Shown: positions 26,424-35,857 of the stretch, piece after piece | Layout of the letters: each line of letters starts with the position of its first letter | How positions within the stretch are numbered: the stretch's first letter is position 1 | DNA from: JBGMEA01 sp041447245 | Lineage (GTDB): Bacteria; Bacillota; Clostridia; Eubacteriales; Anaerofustaceae | NCBI GenBank assembly: GCA_041447245.1 | Contig: JBGMEA010000008.1 | Location: 124,001-188,000 of the forward strand | Length of the DNA: 64,000 nucleotides | Direction: 5' to 3' | Translations under genes and position numbers: made by a program | The notes under the pieces: model-generated | Databases searched by the model: none | What the model saw: only the letters and a program-made list of their open reading frames with translations | What the model was told of the DNA's origin: nothing

Positions 26424-27239
26424 TTACATCTCTTCTGTCTCCTCAATCACCGACGTGCCCTTTCCGCTTGCACCTTCCGTCCACTCCCAGCTTTCCCGCA
26501 GCCGCAATTTTCCGTGTTCGGTTCGCTCGGGAACGGAATGGCAGATGCCTGCCCGCATCTCATTTTTCAGATTGTACTGCCGATACCGAAAGTCCAGTTC
26601 CCCGTGCTCATCCGAAGTTCCCACCAGTACCCCCGCAGCAATCTCCCCTCCGTGATAATCCGCCCATACGATGTTTCCCTGCTGATGATAATGAAACACG
26701 GTTGTTTCCGATACTTCCCCATTTTCCGAATTCTCGATGCTGCGAAACAGCAGGTTATTGTAATTTCCCCCTGTGTTCTGTTTATCAAATACTTTTTCCA
26801 TCTCATAATAGCAAAGCACATCTCCGCCTCGAAGAGGAGCCGTATGATACTTCAGATTGCGGTACCCCCGTTTCAGATACAATTCGTATGCGGGAAGCGA
26901 CGCGTCGATTACAGCCGAGGCATACCGTTTCGCGACAACTTCTTCCAGAAAATCCATCATGCCGCTCCCATATCCTTTTCCCTGATGCTCAGGAGCCACA
27001 AACAGCCGCTTGATTCCGTTTCCTTCCGTGCTACCCGTTGCGACGGCAATTCCTTCTTCTTCCGACAAGTAAACATCGCCGTTCTCGATTTCCTTTACAA
27101 GCTGCTCCCGTTTATGATAATGTTTCATAAACGAAACTGCGCCTGATGGATAATAATGCGGATAGATCCGATCAATGGTATCCTGTACAAGATTGAATAT
27201 AATGTCTGTATCTTTTAAATGACACACTCTTATTTTCAT
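26424..27239 (-). CDS. GNAT acetyltransferase fused to a small beta-rich domain
   Basis: 271 residues. Residues 1-150 are a GNAT N-acetyltransferase: the acetyl-CoA loop is IKRLFVAPEHQGKGYGSGMM, followed by the usual LPAYELYLKRGYRNL. Residues 160-271 form a second domain (YNNLLFRSIENSENGEVSE, VWADYHGGEIAAGVLVG, YRQYNLKNEMRAGIC) that I know as a free-standing protein of about 110 residues, often misnamed N-acetylglutamate synthase. The fusion is unusual. The substrate is unknown. The ATG at 27239 is chosen; a GTG at 27251 is also in frame. Confidence 0.8.
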   Translation of the reverse strand: MKIRVCHLKDTDIIFNLVQDTIDRIYPHYYPSGAVSFMKHYHKREQLVKEIENGDVYLSEEEGIAVATGSTEGNGIKRLFVAPEHQGKGYGSGMMDFLEEVVAKRYASAVIDASLPAYELYLKRGYRNLKYHTAPLRGGDVLCYYEMEKVFDKQNTGGNYNNLLFRSIENSENGEVSETTVFHYHQQGNIVWADYHGGEIAAGVLVGTSDEHGELDFRYRQYNLKNEMRAGICHSVPERTEHGKLRLRESWEWTEGASGKGTSVIEETEEM

Positions 27240-27287
27240 AAAATATCCCACATGTTCAGAAAATACAGTATTCCTGCCTGAAAGCCG

Positions 27288-28190
27288 CTATTTTTTATTG
27301 TTTGACATAATTTCCTGCATCTGACGTATGAATACCTGTCCCGGCTGATACGCATATCCCGGAGGCGTGACGATACATACGGTTGCATGATAGTCGTTTT
27401 CTTTGATATTTACAACCTTAATTCGTTCCGAGTTGTATTTTTTTAAAAAAATTGAAGGTAATATTGTCACAAGAGTTGAATTGCCAACTACTTCAATGAT
27501 AAAATCTACTAAGGAGCTGCGCATTGTCACATCGGGAACGAACCCTGCTTTTTGGCTGTCGTTGCGCAGAGCTGTCATGAACGTGAAGTCGTCGTTCAGC
27601 ATCAGAAAATGTTCCTGTTTCAGATCCTGATAAGATACGATCTGCTTGTTTGCGAGAGGGTGATCTTTGTTGCAAACGAATACTTTGGTGTGTTCCGTAT
27701 TTTCTATCGGATAAAGATCAAAATTTGATGTTTCGAAAAAAAGCGGAGAGACAACAAAGCCGATGTCCAGTTCATCATTCATGACCATTTTCTGAATTTC
27801 AACGGAACCGCTTTCATGAAAATTCAGGATAATATTGGGATAATCTCTGATAAAATCAGTGATCGCAGATGAAAAAAAGCAGGTTGCGAACAATTGGGAA
27901 ATGCCGATTCGAAGACACCCCTGATGCCCGGTTTTTTTCTCCTGAAAGAAGTTCATCGTATCTGTGTGCAATTGCAGAATTTTGATCGCACGCTCGTAAA
28001 GATCTCTTCCGTCCGGTGTCAGCAGCAGTTGTTTATTGGTGTAATTGAATAAGGGTGATCCAATGTCGTGTTCCAACTGTTTGATGGCGGCGAACAGTGC
28101 CGGCGGAGACAAATAAAGCTTCTCGCTGGCGATCCGATAACTCTTGTCTTCCGCTGTTTGTACAAAGTAGCGCAGCTGTCTGATATCCAT
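27288..28190 (-). CDS. LysR family regulator of the acyl-CoA genes
   Basis: 300 residues. N-terminal winged helix-turn-helix MDIRQLRYFVQTAEDKSYRI then LSPPALFAAIKQLEHDIGSP, followed by a periplasmic-binding-like effector domain (residues 90-295). It is transcribed away from the crotonase gene across a 169-nt gap with 21-bp-spaced direct repeats, the classic arrangement in which a LysR protein controls the divergent pathway operon and itself. The effector is probably a substrate or CoA-thioester intermediate; this is inference. Confidence 0.9.
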   Translation of the reverse strand: MDIRQLRYFVQTAEDKSYRIASEKLYLSPPALFAAIKQLEHDIGSPLFNYTNKQLLLTPDGRDLYERAIKILQLHTDTMNFFQEKKTGHQGCLRIGISQLFATCFFSSAITDFIRDYPNIILNFHESGSVEIQKMVMNDELDIGFVVSPLFFETSNFDLYPIENTEHTKVFVCNKDHPLANKQIVSYQDLKQEHFLMLNDDFTFMTALRNDSQKAGFVPDVTMRSSLVDFIIEVVGNSTLVTILPSIFLKKYNSERIKVVNIKENDYHATVCIVTPPGYAYQPGQVFIRQMQEIMSNNKK

Positions 28191-28250
28191 TTTTTTGCTC
28201 CTGAATTAATTGGTACTGCAACTATCTTATACCACTTAATAGGCGAATGC

Positions 28251-28312
28251 AATATTATTTAATATCAATAAAATATTATTTAATTTGTAAAAATTTTGAA
28301 ATGTGCTAGAAT
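28251..28312 (+). promoter_or_regulatory. crotonase operon promoter with tandem LysR-type repeats
   Basis: TTGTAA, 16 nt, TAGAAT (28285-28290 and 28307-28312) with the crotonase ATG 48 nt downstream. Directly upstream are two identical 13-mers AATATTATTTAAT at 28251 and 28272, 21 bp apart (two helical turns) and ending against the -35 box. This is good geometry for LysR activation. Confidence 0.65.
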
Positions 28313-28359
28313 ATTGTTGGAATTCAATCAAATTTACTAAAAATACAGAGGGAAAAGAA

Positions 28360-29130
28360 ATGAATTTTGTGAAAGTGGAAAAGCAGGGCAATGTCGGTAT
28401 CCTAACCATTGATAAACCGGATACCTTAAATGCACTCAATTCCGAAGTACTCGAAGACCTGAAATCGGCAATCGATCAGGCAGAATCGGATGACGAAATT
28501 TTTGTTGTAGTTCTGACAGGAACCGGCAAAGCATTTGTTTCGGGAGCCGATATTGCTGAAATGTCCACAAAGACCCCCCTTCAGGCAAAGGCATATTCTT
28601 CCAAAGGGGCAAAGCTTTTCAGAAGAATCGAACTGTTGGAAAAACCGGTGATCTGCGTGCTCAACGGAGTTGCGTTCGGCGGCGGATGCGAACTTGCCAT
28701 GAGCTGTGATATCCGTCTGGCAGGCGAAAAAATCAAGATGGGCTTGCCGGAAGTTACACTCGGCATCACCCCCGGATTTTCGGGAACGGCAAGACTGCCC
28801 AGACTGATCGGAGTCGCAAAAGCAAAGGAATGGATCTTTTCCGGGAAAATTGCCACCGCACAGGAAGCGCTTTCCGTCGGTCTCGTCAATGCGGTTTACC
28901 CGCATGATACCCTGATGGAAGAAGCGATGAACCTGGCCAATAAAATTGCATCCAACTCGCAGTCGGCAATCAGACTATGCAAGGATTTGCTCAATCATAC
29001 GTCGGAAATCGATATCGATGCGGCCATCGATTTGGAAGTCAATGTCGAAGCGGTTGCATTCGGCTCCCATGATCAGCTCGAAGGAATGGCTGCATTCAAA
29101 GAAAAACGCAAACCGAATTTTAACGTGTAA
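28360..29130 (+). CDS. enoyl-CoA hydratase/isomerase (crotonase family)
   Basis: 256 residues, normal length. The oxyanion-hole segment GTGKAFVSGADIAEM and the catalytic pair are visible: Glu in FGGGCELAMSCDIRLAG and Glu in MGLPEVTLGITPGFSG, so hydratase activity is expected. It should interconvert 3-hydroxyacyl-CoA and 2-enoyl-CoA, cytoplasmic. ATG at 28360 after AGAGGGAAAAGAA. First gene of a three-gene operon with a CoA-transferase and a MaoC hydratase. Confidence 0.92.
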   Translation: MNFVKVEKQGNVGILTIDKPDTLNALNSEVLEDLKSAIDQAESDDEIFVVVLTGTGKAFVSGADIAEMSTKTPLQAKAYSSKGAKLFRRIELLEKPVICVLNGVAFGGGCELAMSCDIRLAGEKIKMGLPEVTLGITPGFSGTARLPRLIGVAKAKEWIFSGKIATAQEALSVGLVNAVYPHDTLMEEAMNLANKIASNSQSAIRLCKDLLNHTSEIDIDAAIDLEVNVEAVAFGSHDQLEGMAAFKEKRKPNFNV

Positions 29131-29186
29131 GGTATACGGGAATTTCCCGAATCATATCATCAATACAAATCATATCGGAGGTTTTA

Positions 29187-30425
29187 ATGAACAACAAACC
29201 ATTAGCAGGGATTAAAGTAATCGAAATGTCCACCTTTGTTGCCGGACCCATCTGTGCCCGCGTGCTCGCGGACTTCGGTGCGGATGTCATCAAAGTGGAA
29301 CCCCCCGTGGGAGACTTGATCCGTTTTAACGGAGCATCGGAAGGAAGAAGTGCGGATCTCAGAGAAAACACAACGTTTGACTTTGAAAACGCTAACAAAC
29401 GTGATATCGCGCTGAACCTCAAAATGCCCAAAGCAAGAGAAGCATTTGACAAAATGCTTGCCGGAGCTGACGTATTTATCACAAACTGGAGAGAAGACGC
29501 ACTCAAGCGTCAGGGTCTCGAATACGAAAAAATCAAAGAAATCAATCCGAAACTCGTTTACGCTACCATGAGCGGTTATGGCACAAAAGGACCCGATAAG
29601 GATCTTCCGGGATATGACTATACGTCTTTCTTCGCAAGAGGCGGTCTGCTCGGTACTTTGTATCAAAAAGGAACCGTTCCGTTCAACAACATTCCCGGCA
29701 TGGGCGACCATCAGGCAGGCATGTTCCTTGCCGTCGGCGTTATGATCGCACTCTTCAATGCACAGAAAACGGGAAAAGGCGATCATGTTTCCACCAGCCT
29801 CTATCATGCTGCCGTCTATACTCAGTCTTTGATGATTATGGCTGCTCAGTACAAGGATCTCGGAGAAACTTACCCGATCGACAGACGTTACAGCACCAAT
29901 CCTCTGAATGTCGCGTATAAAACGAAGGATGACCGCTTTGTCATGATCAGCATGCCGCCGTATGACGTATTTATCAATAAATTCTTCACTTTAATCGGCA
30001 GAGAAGATCTCGTCGATCATCCGGTTTACACGAAAATGGCGGAACTTTCCAAACAGAGAGCCGCGTATCAGGTGTATGATGTCATTTGGGAAGCATTCGG
30101 AAAGAAAACATCCGAAGAATGGAAATCCATCCTCAGAGAAGCTGACATTCCTCACTCCGTCTGCTATCTCTGGGAAGAAATTTTGGAAGACGAACAGGCT
30201 TGGGCAAACGATATTTTCTATAACATGCATTATACGACAGGCAATGACAGAGCCCTTGTCCGTACTCCGATCTTCATTGATTCCGTGGGACTTCCTCCTT
30301 ATGAAGAAGCTCCTCAGCTAGGTCAGAACGGACCCGAAATTCTCAAAGAGCTCGGTTATTCCGATGCAGAAATTGCAGAAATGGAAGCAAACAAAGAGCT
30401 GATCGTTGACAGAAGATTTATCTAG
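29187..30425 (+). CDS. family III CoA-transferase (HadA/FldA/CaiB-like)
   Basis: 412 residues, full length. N-terminal LAGIKVIEMSTFVAGPICAR and VLADFGADVIKVEPPVGDLI are typical of formyl-CoA transferase-type enzymes. The catalytic Asp is probably the one in LPGYDYTSFFARGG. The segment EEILEDEQAWANDIF strongly recalls HadA/FldA, which move CoA between (R)-2-hydroxyacids and enoyl-CoAs in amino-acid-fermenting clostridia; carnitine CoA-transferases (CaiB) are the alternative. It would let the pathway activate its acid without ATP. ATG after ATCGGAGGTTTTA; 14 nt before the MaoC gene. Confidence 0.9.
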   Translation: MNNKPLAGIKVIEMSTFVAGPICARVLADFGADVIKVEPPVGDLIRFNGASEGRSADLRENTTFDFENANKRDIALNLKMPKAREAFDKMLAGADVFITNWREDALKRQGLEYEKIKEINPKLVYATMSGYGTKGPDKDLPGYDYTSFFARGGLLGTLYQKGTVPFNNIPGMGDHQAGMFLAVGVMIALFNAQKTGKGDHVSTSLYHAAVYTQSLMIMAAQYKDLGETYPIDRRYSTNPLNVAYKTKDDRFVMISMPPYDVFINKFFTLIGREDLVDHPVYTKMAELSKQRAAYQVYDVIWEAFGKKTSEEWKSILREADIPHSVCYLWEEILEDEQAWANDIFYNMHYTTGNDRALVRTPIFIDSVGLPPYEEAPQLGQNGPEILKELGYSDAEIAEMEANKELIVDRRFI

Positions 30426-30439
30426 CGAAAGGAAACATT

Positions 30440-30841
30440 ATGGGAAAAGCATTCGAAGAATATAAAGTTGGCGATAAGTTCAGTTGGGGCAAAACAATCA
30501 CCGAAACGGATGTCGTCATTTTCGCCGGCATCACCGGAGATTTCAATCCCCTTCATACCAACGAAGAATATGCGAAAAAAAGCTTTTTTAAAGGCAGAAT
30601 TGCACACGGTCTTCTCGTAGAAGCTATCATGGGTGCAGCGGGGGCACAATATTTTCAGGGAGCTTACCTCGGCCACACCATGAGCTTTAAAGCGCCTGCC
30701 CGCATCGGTGATACGATTACGGCAAACATCGAAATCGTGAAAATCCGTGAAGACAAACAGATCATTACCTACAAAAATGTAGGCACCAATCAGAACGGTG
30801 ATGTGATCGTCGAAGGCGAATGCGTCATCAAATACATGTAA
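30440..30841 (+). CDS. MaoC-like (R)-specific enoyl-CoA hydratase
   Basis: 133 residues in the hot-dog fold. The MaoC/PhaJ signature FAGITGDFNPLHTNEEYA with the catalytic Asp-His pair, then GRIAHGLLVEAIMGAAG, is complete. It hydrates 2-enoyl-CoA to (R)-3-hydroxyacyl-CoA or the reverse. Beside a crotonase, which usually acts on the (S) isomer, it would let the pathway use both stereoisomers or epimerise them. Start after GCGAAAGGAAACATT. Last gene of the operon before a strong terminator. Confidence 0.9.
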   Translation: MGKAFEEYKVGDKFSWGKTITETDVVIFAGITGDFNPLHTNEEYAKKSFFKGRIAHGLLVEAIMGAAGAQYFQGAYLGHTMSFKAPARIGDTITANIEIVKIREDKQIITYKNVGTNQNGDVIVEGECVIKYM

Positions 30842-30855
30842 TCAAAGGAATTTCT

Positions 30856-30892
30856 AAAAAAGAATCTGCTTATCGGCAGATTCTTTTTTTTT
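30856..30892 (+). terminator. terminator of the crotonase-CoA-transferase-MaoC operon
   Basis: AGAATCTGC/GCAGATTCT stem, 6-nt loop, flanked by A5 and T9. Confidence 0.85.
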
Positions 30893-30932
30893 GTCATGAT
30901 ATCATGATTGCGATGCATTCGGATGCAACCCC

Positions 30933-32057
30933 TCATCGTCCGCTCGGGTTCTTTTCAAACAATTCTCCGATTTTTTTCAGATGCGAGGTAATCGGAATGT
31001 GCTGCGGACAATGATTTTCGCACTGCTTGCAGCCGATGCAGTCCGAGGCTTTTCCTCTTCCGAAAATGCTTCGGTCGTAATAGAGCTGAGAAGCCATCAT
31101 ATTGCCTGACAGTTCAAACGTGTTGTAGGTCGCGAACAGGTTCGGAATATTAATCTGCTTCGGACAGTCTTCCACACAGTACTGACAACCGGTGCACGGA
31201 ATGGCAATGGATTCCTGTACACTCTGTACAATTTTCTGCATCAGTTCTTTTTCTTCTTTGTCGGGTTTTCGGATCTCTTTCATCGTGACGACGTTTTCTT
31301 TCATCTGTTCGAGGTCGCTCATCCCGCTGAGCACCATCATCACGCCTTCCAGTGATGCCGCATATCTCAAAGCCAGTGAGGCTCCGGTCATGTCCGGGTC
31401 GTATTCGTGAAGCAGCGCCGCCGCTTTGGGCGGCAGATTCGCGAGCATTCCGCCTTTCACCGGTTCCATTACAATAACCGGTTTGTTGTGTTTTCTTGCC
31501 GTTTCATAGCATTTTCCCGATTGAATGCTCGCACTGTTCCAATCAAGATAATTCAGCTGAAGCTGAACAAAATCCACTTCGGGATGCTTTGTCAGAATTT
31601 CGTCCAGCAGAATCGCCTCATCGTGAAAAGAAAAGCCGATGTGTTTTGCGCGTCCCTGCTTTTTCAGCTCCCGTAAAAAGGCAAAGCCTCCCAGTTCTTC
31701 GCTTTCGGCGAATGTGCGTTTGCCGAGATTATGCAATAAGTAATAATCAAAATATTCCACTCCGCATCTCTCAAGCTGCGTTTGAAATGTCTGCTCATAC
31801 TCTTCCCTCTTTTTAATCATAAAGATGGGCATTTTGTCTGCCAGAACAAAGCGTTCCCTGGCATGTCTTTTTACGAGAGTTTCCCGAAAAGCCTCTTCGG
31901 ACAGCCCGTTGTGATACGGAAATGCCGTATCGAAATAAGTGAATCCGTTTTCCAAAAAACAATCGACCATCTGCTCCACCTGAGCCAAATCAATGCTCTT
32001 TGGATTGTCTTTGTCTGTCAGCGGAAATCTCATCCCGCCAAATCCGAATTTTTTCAT
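30933..32057 (-). CDS. aldo/keto reductase with C-terminal [4Fe-4S] ferredoxin domain
   Basis: 374 residues. An aldo/keto reductase barrel fills residues 1-280 (MKKFGFGGMRFPLTDK, the catalytic-type FDTAFPYHNG, HIGFSFHD). The C-terminal 80 residues hold ferredoxin motifs: CTGCQYCVEDCPKQI and CIGCKQCENHCPQHI. Such proteins are common in anaerobes and likely draw electrons from ferredoxin rather than only NADPH. The substrate is unknown. The ATG at 32057 follows AGAGGAACAGCAT. It lies between the two acyl-CoA operons and points the other way, so a pathway role is possible but not shown. Confidence 0.88.
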   Translation of the reverse strand: MKKFGFGGMRFPLTDKDNPKSIDLAQVEQMVDCFLENGFTYFDTAFPYHNGLSEEAFRETLVKRHARERFVLADKMPIFMIKKREEYEQTFQTQLERCGVEYFDYYLLHNLGKRTFAESEELGGFAFLRELKKQGRAKHIGFSFHDEAILLDEILTKHPEVDFVQLQLNYLDWNSASIQSGKCYETARKHNKPVIVMEPVKGGMLANLPPKAAALLHEYDPDMTGASLALRYAASLEGVMMVLSGMSDLEQMKENVVTMKEIRKPDKEEKELMQKIVQSVQESIAIPCTGCQYCVEDCPKQINIPNLFATYNTFELSGNMMASQLYYDRSIFGRGKASDCIGCKQCENHCPQHIPITSHLKKIGELFEKNPSGR

Positions 32058-32159
32058 ATGCTGTTCCTCTATTCTGCGCAATATGCTGATATCATACATC
32101 CCGGAGTGCATTTTAAATCAAGTATCAATCCATTCTTTGTATAAAACGGCGTTTTCCAT

Positions 32160-32807
32160 TCAGTGTGTCACCAATTGCCTGCCGAGTTCAAATGCCTTTT
32201 TGCAATCATTCGGAAACTGCTCTTTGCGGATACGCTCTTTTTCCTCCACGTCGAACCGCCCGACTTCATAGAGCGAATAATCGGAAAACTGATAAGTATC
32301 GCAGGAAAGCAAATATTCGGAAGGCGCATGATAGAAACGTTCCATTCTTGCTTGAATCGAGTCAAATAAATTATTCATCCCGATTTTTACCAGCACGTCT
32401 TTCGGAGCATTCATTGTGTAAATGAATCCGCTTTTTATTTCCCCGTCAAAATACATTTTTCCGTCGCCGTCATAGGACAAAACGGAAAACATCATTCGTT
32501 CCATCATGCTGAGCATTTCTCCTGTAATGTTCGAGAAATAGATCGGAGAGCCGAGCAGCAATGCGTCGCAGTCCAATATTTTTTCCAATACCGGACTCAG
32601 ATCATCCTGCATGGCGCAGTGCCCGCGCATATCGGAATTTTTGCGTTTGCATGCAAAACAGCTCGTGCAGCCTTGAAAGTTCAAATCATACAGATGTATC
32701 AGTTCGGTCTGTGCGCCGAGGCTTTTTGCTCCTTCAATCGCCTGCTCCAATAACTTAGCCGTATTCCAGTTTTTTCTTGGGCTGCCGTTTATCGCTATCA
32801 GTTGCAT
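32160..32807 (-). CDS. NADPH-dependent FMN reductase / flavodoxin-fold protein
   Basis: 215 residues. The flavodoxin-fold start MQLIAINGSPRKNWNTAKLL is the FMN phosphate loop, then CTSCFACKRKNSDMRGHCAM with a Cys cluster typical of iron-sulphur flavoprotein relatives, and DALLLGSPIYFSNITGEMLS. It likely shuttles electrons. The ATG at 32807 follows CCGGGAGGTATTTTTTT; the longer frame upstream is non-coding. Same direction as the reductase gene downstream but 100 nt apart. Confidence 0.88.
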   Translation of the reverse strand: MQLIAINGSPRKNWNTAKLLEQAIEGAKSLGAQTELIHLYDLNFQGCTSCFACKRKNSDMRGHCAMQDDLSPVLEKILDCDALLLGSPIYFSNITGEMLSMMERMMFSVLSYDGDGKMYFDGEIKSGFIYTMNAPKDVLVKIGMNNLFDSIQARMERFYHAPSEYLLSCDTYQFSDYSLYEVGRFDVEEKERIRKEQFPNDCKKAFELGRQLVTH

Positions 32808-33020
32808 AAAAAAATACCTCCCGGAATGTTGATTGATACCAACATTATACGATAACCGAGTCCGAATGAAAATACTTTTTGTGCATGTCCCAAAATCGGA
32901 ACAATTCTGTATGACATAAAAATAAAAAAACAAGAAACAAAATGCGACAGTTATTCTCAAAAATAAAAAAAGAGAACGGAACCATGCTACTCGCTCCGTT
33001 CTCCCAAACAATGGAAATTG

Positions 33021-34628
33021 TCAGGACTCAATACTGCAGGAAGGACCGTCGGGTTTGTTCAGCAGATCCATCGCCACGCTCCTTAGCTTCGGCAGCTGAA
33101 TTTTCCCGCTTGATGTCAGCGGAAACTGATCCATAAACAGGATGTATTTCGGCTGTTTGAAAAATGCCAGACTTTTTCTCGTATGCTCCAGAATATCTTC
33201 CTTTTCCGCAGTCGCTCCTTCTTTGAGGATAATGCACGCGCAGATTTCTTCCTGATATTTTTCATCCGCCACGCCGATTACCTTTACCTGACTTACGTCA
33301 GGCAATTCCAATATGACATCCTCTATCTCGTAAGGCGAAATATTTTCTCCTCCTCGGATAATCATTTCTTTCAGCCTTCCGATCAAGTGAAGATAATCGG
33401 TTTCGTCCAAATAACCGATGTCTCCCGTATGAAGCCACCCGTCCGAATCGATGGTTTCCGCCGTCACTTCCGGCATTTTGTAGTAGCCTTTCATCACGTT
33501 GTATCCGCGGACACAGATTTCTCCGGTTTCACCGGCTGCAAGCGTTTGCTTGGTGTGCTGATCGACGATCCTCAACTCCATATCCTCCATCACACAGCCA
33601 ACCGATGTTGCCCGAACCCGAATACTGTCTCCCGGTTTGGAAAACGTTATGGAAGGCGATGCTTCCGTTTGTCCGTAGGAAACCATGATATCTTCGTACA
33701 GGAATTTGGTAATGCGTTTGAATGTTTTTTCGGCGCAGATTGATCCGGCGAGCTCCCCTTTATGCAGATTCGGATAACTCAGATTGTGCTTTTCCGCATA
33801 ATCAGCGAGTCCGATCAGCATTGTGGGCACTCCGCTCAGTCCGGTGCACTGCTCCCGCAGTAATGTTTCCGAAACAATTTCGGTTTTGAAATATAGCAGT
33901 AAGTCGATTTCCGCCCCCGCATGTGTACAGGAAAGAATACAGCCCGTAACACCGAAGCAATGGTATAACGGCACTGCCACCAGAAATTTGTCGGTGTGAT
34001 CGATTCCCATGCATTCGCTGATTCCGATCGCATTGTTTACCATATTATAATGTGTCAGCATCACACCTTTGGGGGTGCTCGTTGTGCCGGAAGTAAACAG
34101 TATGCTCAGAATATCCTGCGGATCGGGCGGGTCAATTGTCGCCTTGAACTCTTTCGGAACGTCAATTTCAAATAAATTCCGAAATGCGACGCAGTCTTTT
34201 CCGATGGTATAGATTTCTCTGATTGCAGTACAGTCAAAATTGCTGTCTTCGTTCAGAGACTTGCAGATCAGAACAGGGTCCACACATTTTGAGGCATCTC
34301 CGATGATCAGATATTCAATGTCAACATAGGTCAACAGGGTTTTCATTTCATGCAGTTGGGAATTCGGATTGATCAAAACCGAGATCGCACCGATCTTTCC
34401 TAACGCAAAATATGTGATTACCCAATTGATGGAATTGACTGCCCAAAGTGCAACATGAGTTCCTTTTTTGACCTTTTGGTACAACAGGATTTCGGCCGTA
34501 TGGTCGATGGCTTCCTTCAGAGAACGCCAAGTGTGGCTCTGGTTTTCGAATTTGATTGCTGTCTGATCGGGGAATTTACGAACATTTTCCAGAATCATGT
34601 CATACAGACATTTATTTGCTAACACCAC
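33021..34628 (-). CDS. AMP-forming acyl-CoA ligase
   Basis: 535 residues, full length. The ATP/AMP motif ILFTSGTTSTPKGVMLTHYN, the later VSYGQTEASP, GWLHTGDIGYLDE and the C-terminal catalytic-Lys region PLTSSGKIQLPKL are all present. It activates a carboxylic acid with ATP and CoA. Medium-chain, aromatic or carnitine-type acids are possible. The GTG at 34628 follows AAGGACAAACTATT. It is the last gene of acd-etfB-etfA-ligase, an order like the phenylpropionate (fld/acd) and carnitine (cai/fix) gene sets. Confidence 0.9.
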   Translation of the reverse strand: MVLANKCLYDMILENVRKFPDQTAIKFENQSHTWRSLKEAIDHTAEILLYQKVKKGTHVALWAVNSINWVITYFALGKIGAISVLINPNSQLHEMKTLLTYVDIEYLIIGDASKCVDPVLICKSLNEDSNFDCTAIREIYTIGKDCVAFRNLFEIDVPKEFKATIDPPDPQDILSILFTSGTTSTPKGVMLTHYNMVNNAIGISECMGIDHTDKFLVAVPLYHCFGVTGCILSCTHAGAEIDLLLYFKTEIVSETLLREQCTGLSGVPTMLIGLADYAEKHNLSYPNLHKGELAGSICAEKTFKRITKFLYEDIMVSYGQTEASPSITFSKPGDSIRVRATSVGCVMEDMELRIVDQHTKQTLAAGETGEICVRGYNVMKGYYKMPEVTAETIDSDGWLHTGDIGYLDETDYLHLIGRLKEMIIRGGENISPYEIEDVILELPDVSQVKVIGVADEKYQEEICACIILKEGATAEKEDILEHTRKSLAFFKQPKYILFMDQFPLTSSGKIQLPKLRSVAMDLLNKPDGPSCSIES

Positions 34629-34666
34629 AATAGTTTGTCCTTATCGGCTGCTTTATTCTTTTGTGT

Positions 34667-35842
34667 TTACAGACTTTCGATCAACATCGGTACGATCTTG
34701 TACAGATCTCCCACAATTCCGTAATCTGCGACTTCGAAGATCGGTGCATTTTCATTTTTGTTGATCGCTATGATAATGCCCGAATCCTGCATTCCCGCAA
34801 GGTGCTGAATCGCCCCCGAAATACCGCAGGCAATGTAGATGTCCGGTTTTACGGTTGTGCCGGTTTGTCCGACCTGATACGCATGGTCAATCCATCCTTC
34901 GTCAACGCAAGCTCTGGATGCCGCAATCACGCCGCCCAGTTTATCGGCAAGTTTCTGCAGCAATTCAAATCCTTCTTTGTTTCCGAGTCCTTTTCCGCCT
35001 GCAACGATGATCTTCGCATCGGTAAGGGACACTGCTTCTTTGCCGGATTTTACGATTTCCACAAGAATGGTGCGGATATCTTTCGCTTCAAGCGCAAATT
35101 TGACAGCGATTTTTTCGCCTTTTGCTGCCGTATTCAGCACTGCTTTTTCCATCACGCCCGGTCGGACGGTGGACATCTGCGGTCTGTGATTCGGGCAGAC
35201 AATGGTTGCCATCAGGTTTCCGCCGAATGCGGGACGCGTCTGGCGGATCTTCTTGTCTTCCGGATCGATTTCCAGTTTTGTACAGTCCGCAGTCAGACCC
35301 GTATCGACTCTGGCTGCGACTCTCGGAGCCAAATCACGTCCGATATGCGTTGCTCCGAAGAGAACAATTTCCGGTTTATATTCGTTGATGGTGTCGCTGA
35401 TCACTTTTGTGTAAGCGTCCGTCACGAAGTTTTTCAAAAGCGGGCTGTCGCAGACATATACTTTGTCCGCTCCATAGCTGATCAGTTCGTCTGCAAGTCC
35501 GTCCACGTTCTGACCGAGCAGGATTGCACAGAGTTTGTTGCCGACTTCGTTGGCAAGCTTTTTCCCTTCGCCGAGCAGTTCCACGACGACCGGCATCAGT
35601 TGGTTTTCTCTCTGTTCCGCAAAGACCCATACATCTTTATATCCGCTGATGTCTTTGAGAACCTTCTTTTCGTCGGTTTTTTCGATCGCATCGAACGGAC
35701 ACACTTCCACGCATTGTCCGCAGAGCGTGCACTTATCGCCGATTACGGCAATTTTATCAACCATCGTGATTGCATCAAACGGGCAAGCTTTTACACATTT
35801 GGTGCAGCCTTTGCATTTATCTTTGATTACTACGACTGACAT
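34667..35842 (-). CDS. etfA: electron-transfer flavoprotein alpha subunit with N-terminal 2[4Fe-4S] ferredoxin
   Basis: 391 residues. The first 60 carry two four-Cys motifs, CKGCTKCVKACP and CTLCGQCVEVCP. The rest is EtfA: an N-terminal domain (VWVFAEQRENQLMPVVVELL) and the FAD domain GGKGLGNKEGFELL, GQTGTTVKPDIYIACGISGA. Ferredoxin-fused EtfA occurs in anaerobes that couple acyl-CoA dehydrogenases to ferredoxin and NADH, in some cases by flavin-based bifurcation. The ATG follows GGAGGAGTAATCA; 15 nt after the etfB stop. Confidence 0.93.
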   Translation of the reverse strand: MSVVVIKDKCKGCTKCVKACPFDAITMVDKIAVIGDKCTLCGQCVEVCPFDAIEKTDEKKVLKDISGYKDVWVFAEQRENQLMPVVVELLGEGKKLANEVGNKLCAILLGQNVDGLADELISYGADKVYVCDSPLLKNFVTDAYTKVISDTINEYKPEIVLFGATHIGRDLAPRVAARVDTGLTADCTKLEIDPEDKKIRQTRPAFGGNLMATIVCPNHRPQMSTVRPGVMEKAVLNTAAKGEKIAVKFALEAKDIRTILVEIVKSGKEAVSLTDAKIIVAGGKGLGNKEGFELLQKLADKLGGVIAASRACVDEGWIDHAYQVGQTGTTVKPDIYIACGISGAIQHLAGMQDSGIIIAINKNENAPIFEVADYGIVGDLYKIVPMLIESL

Positions 35843-35857
35843 TGATTACTCCTCCAC

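Noticed and set aside
34661..35839. A 392-codon plus-strand frame opposite etfA
   Set aside because: It lies fully antisense to a gene with clear ferredoxin and EtfA motifs, has no ribosome site and a Cys/Phe/Arg-rich, non-protein-like composition.
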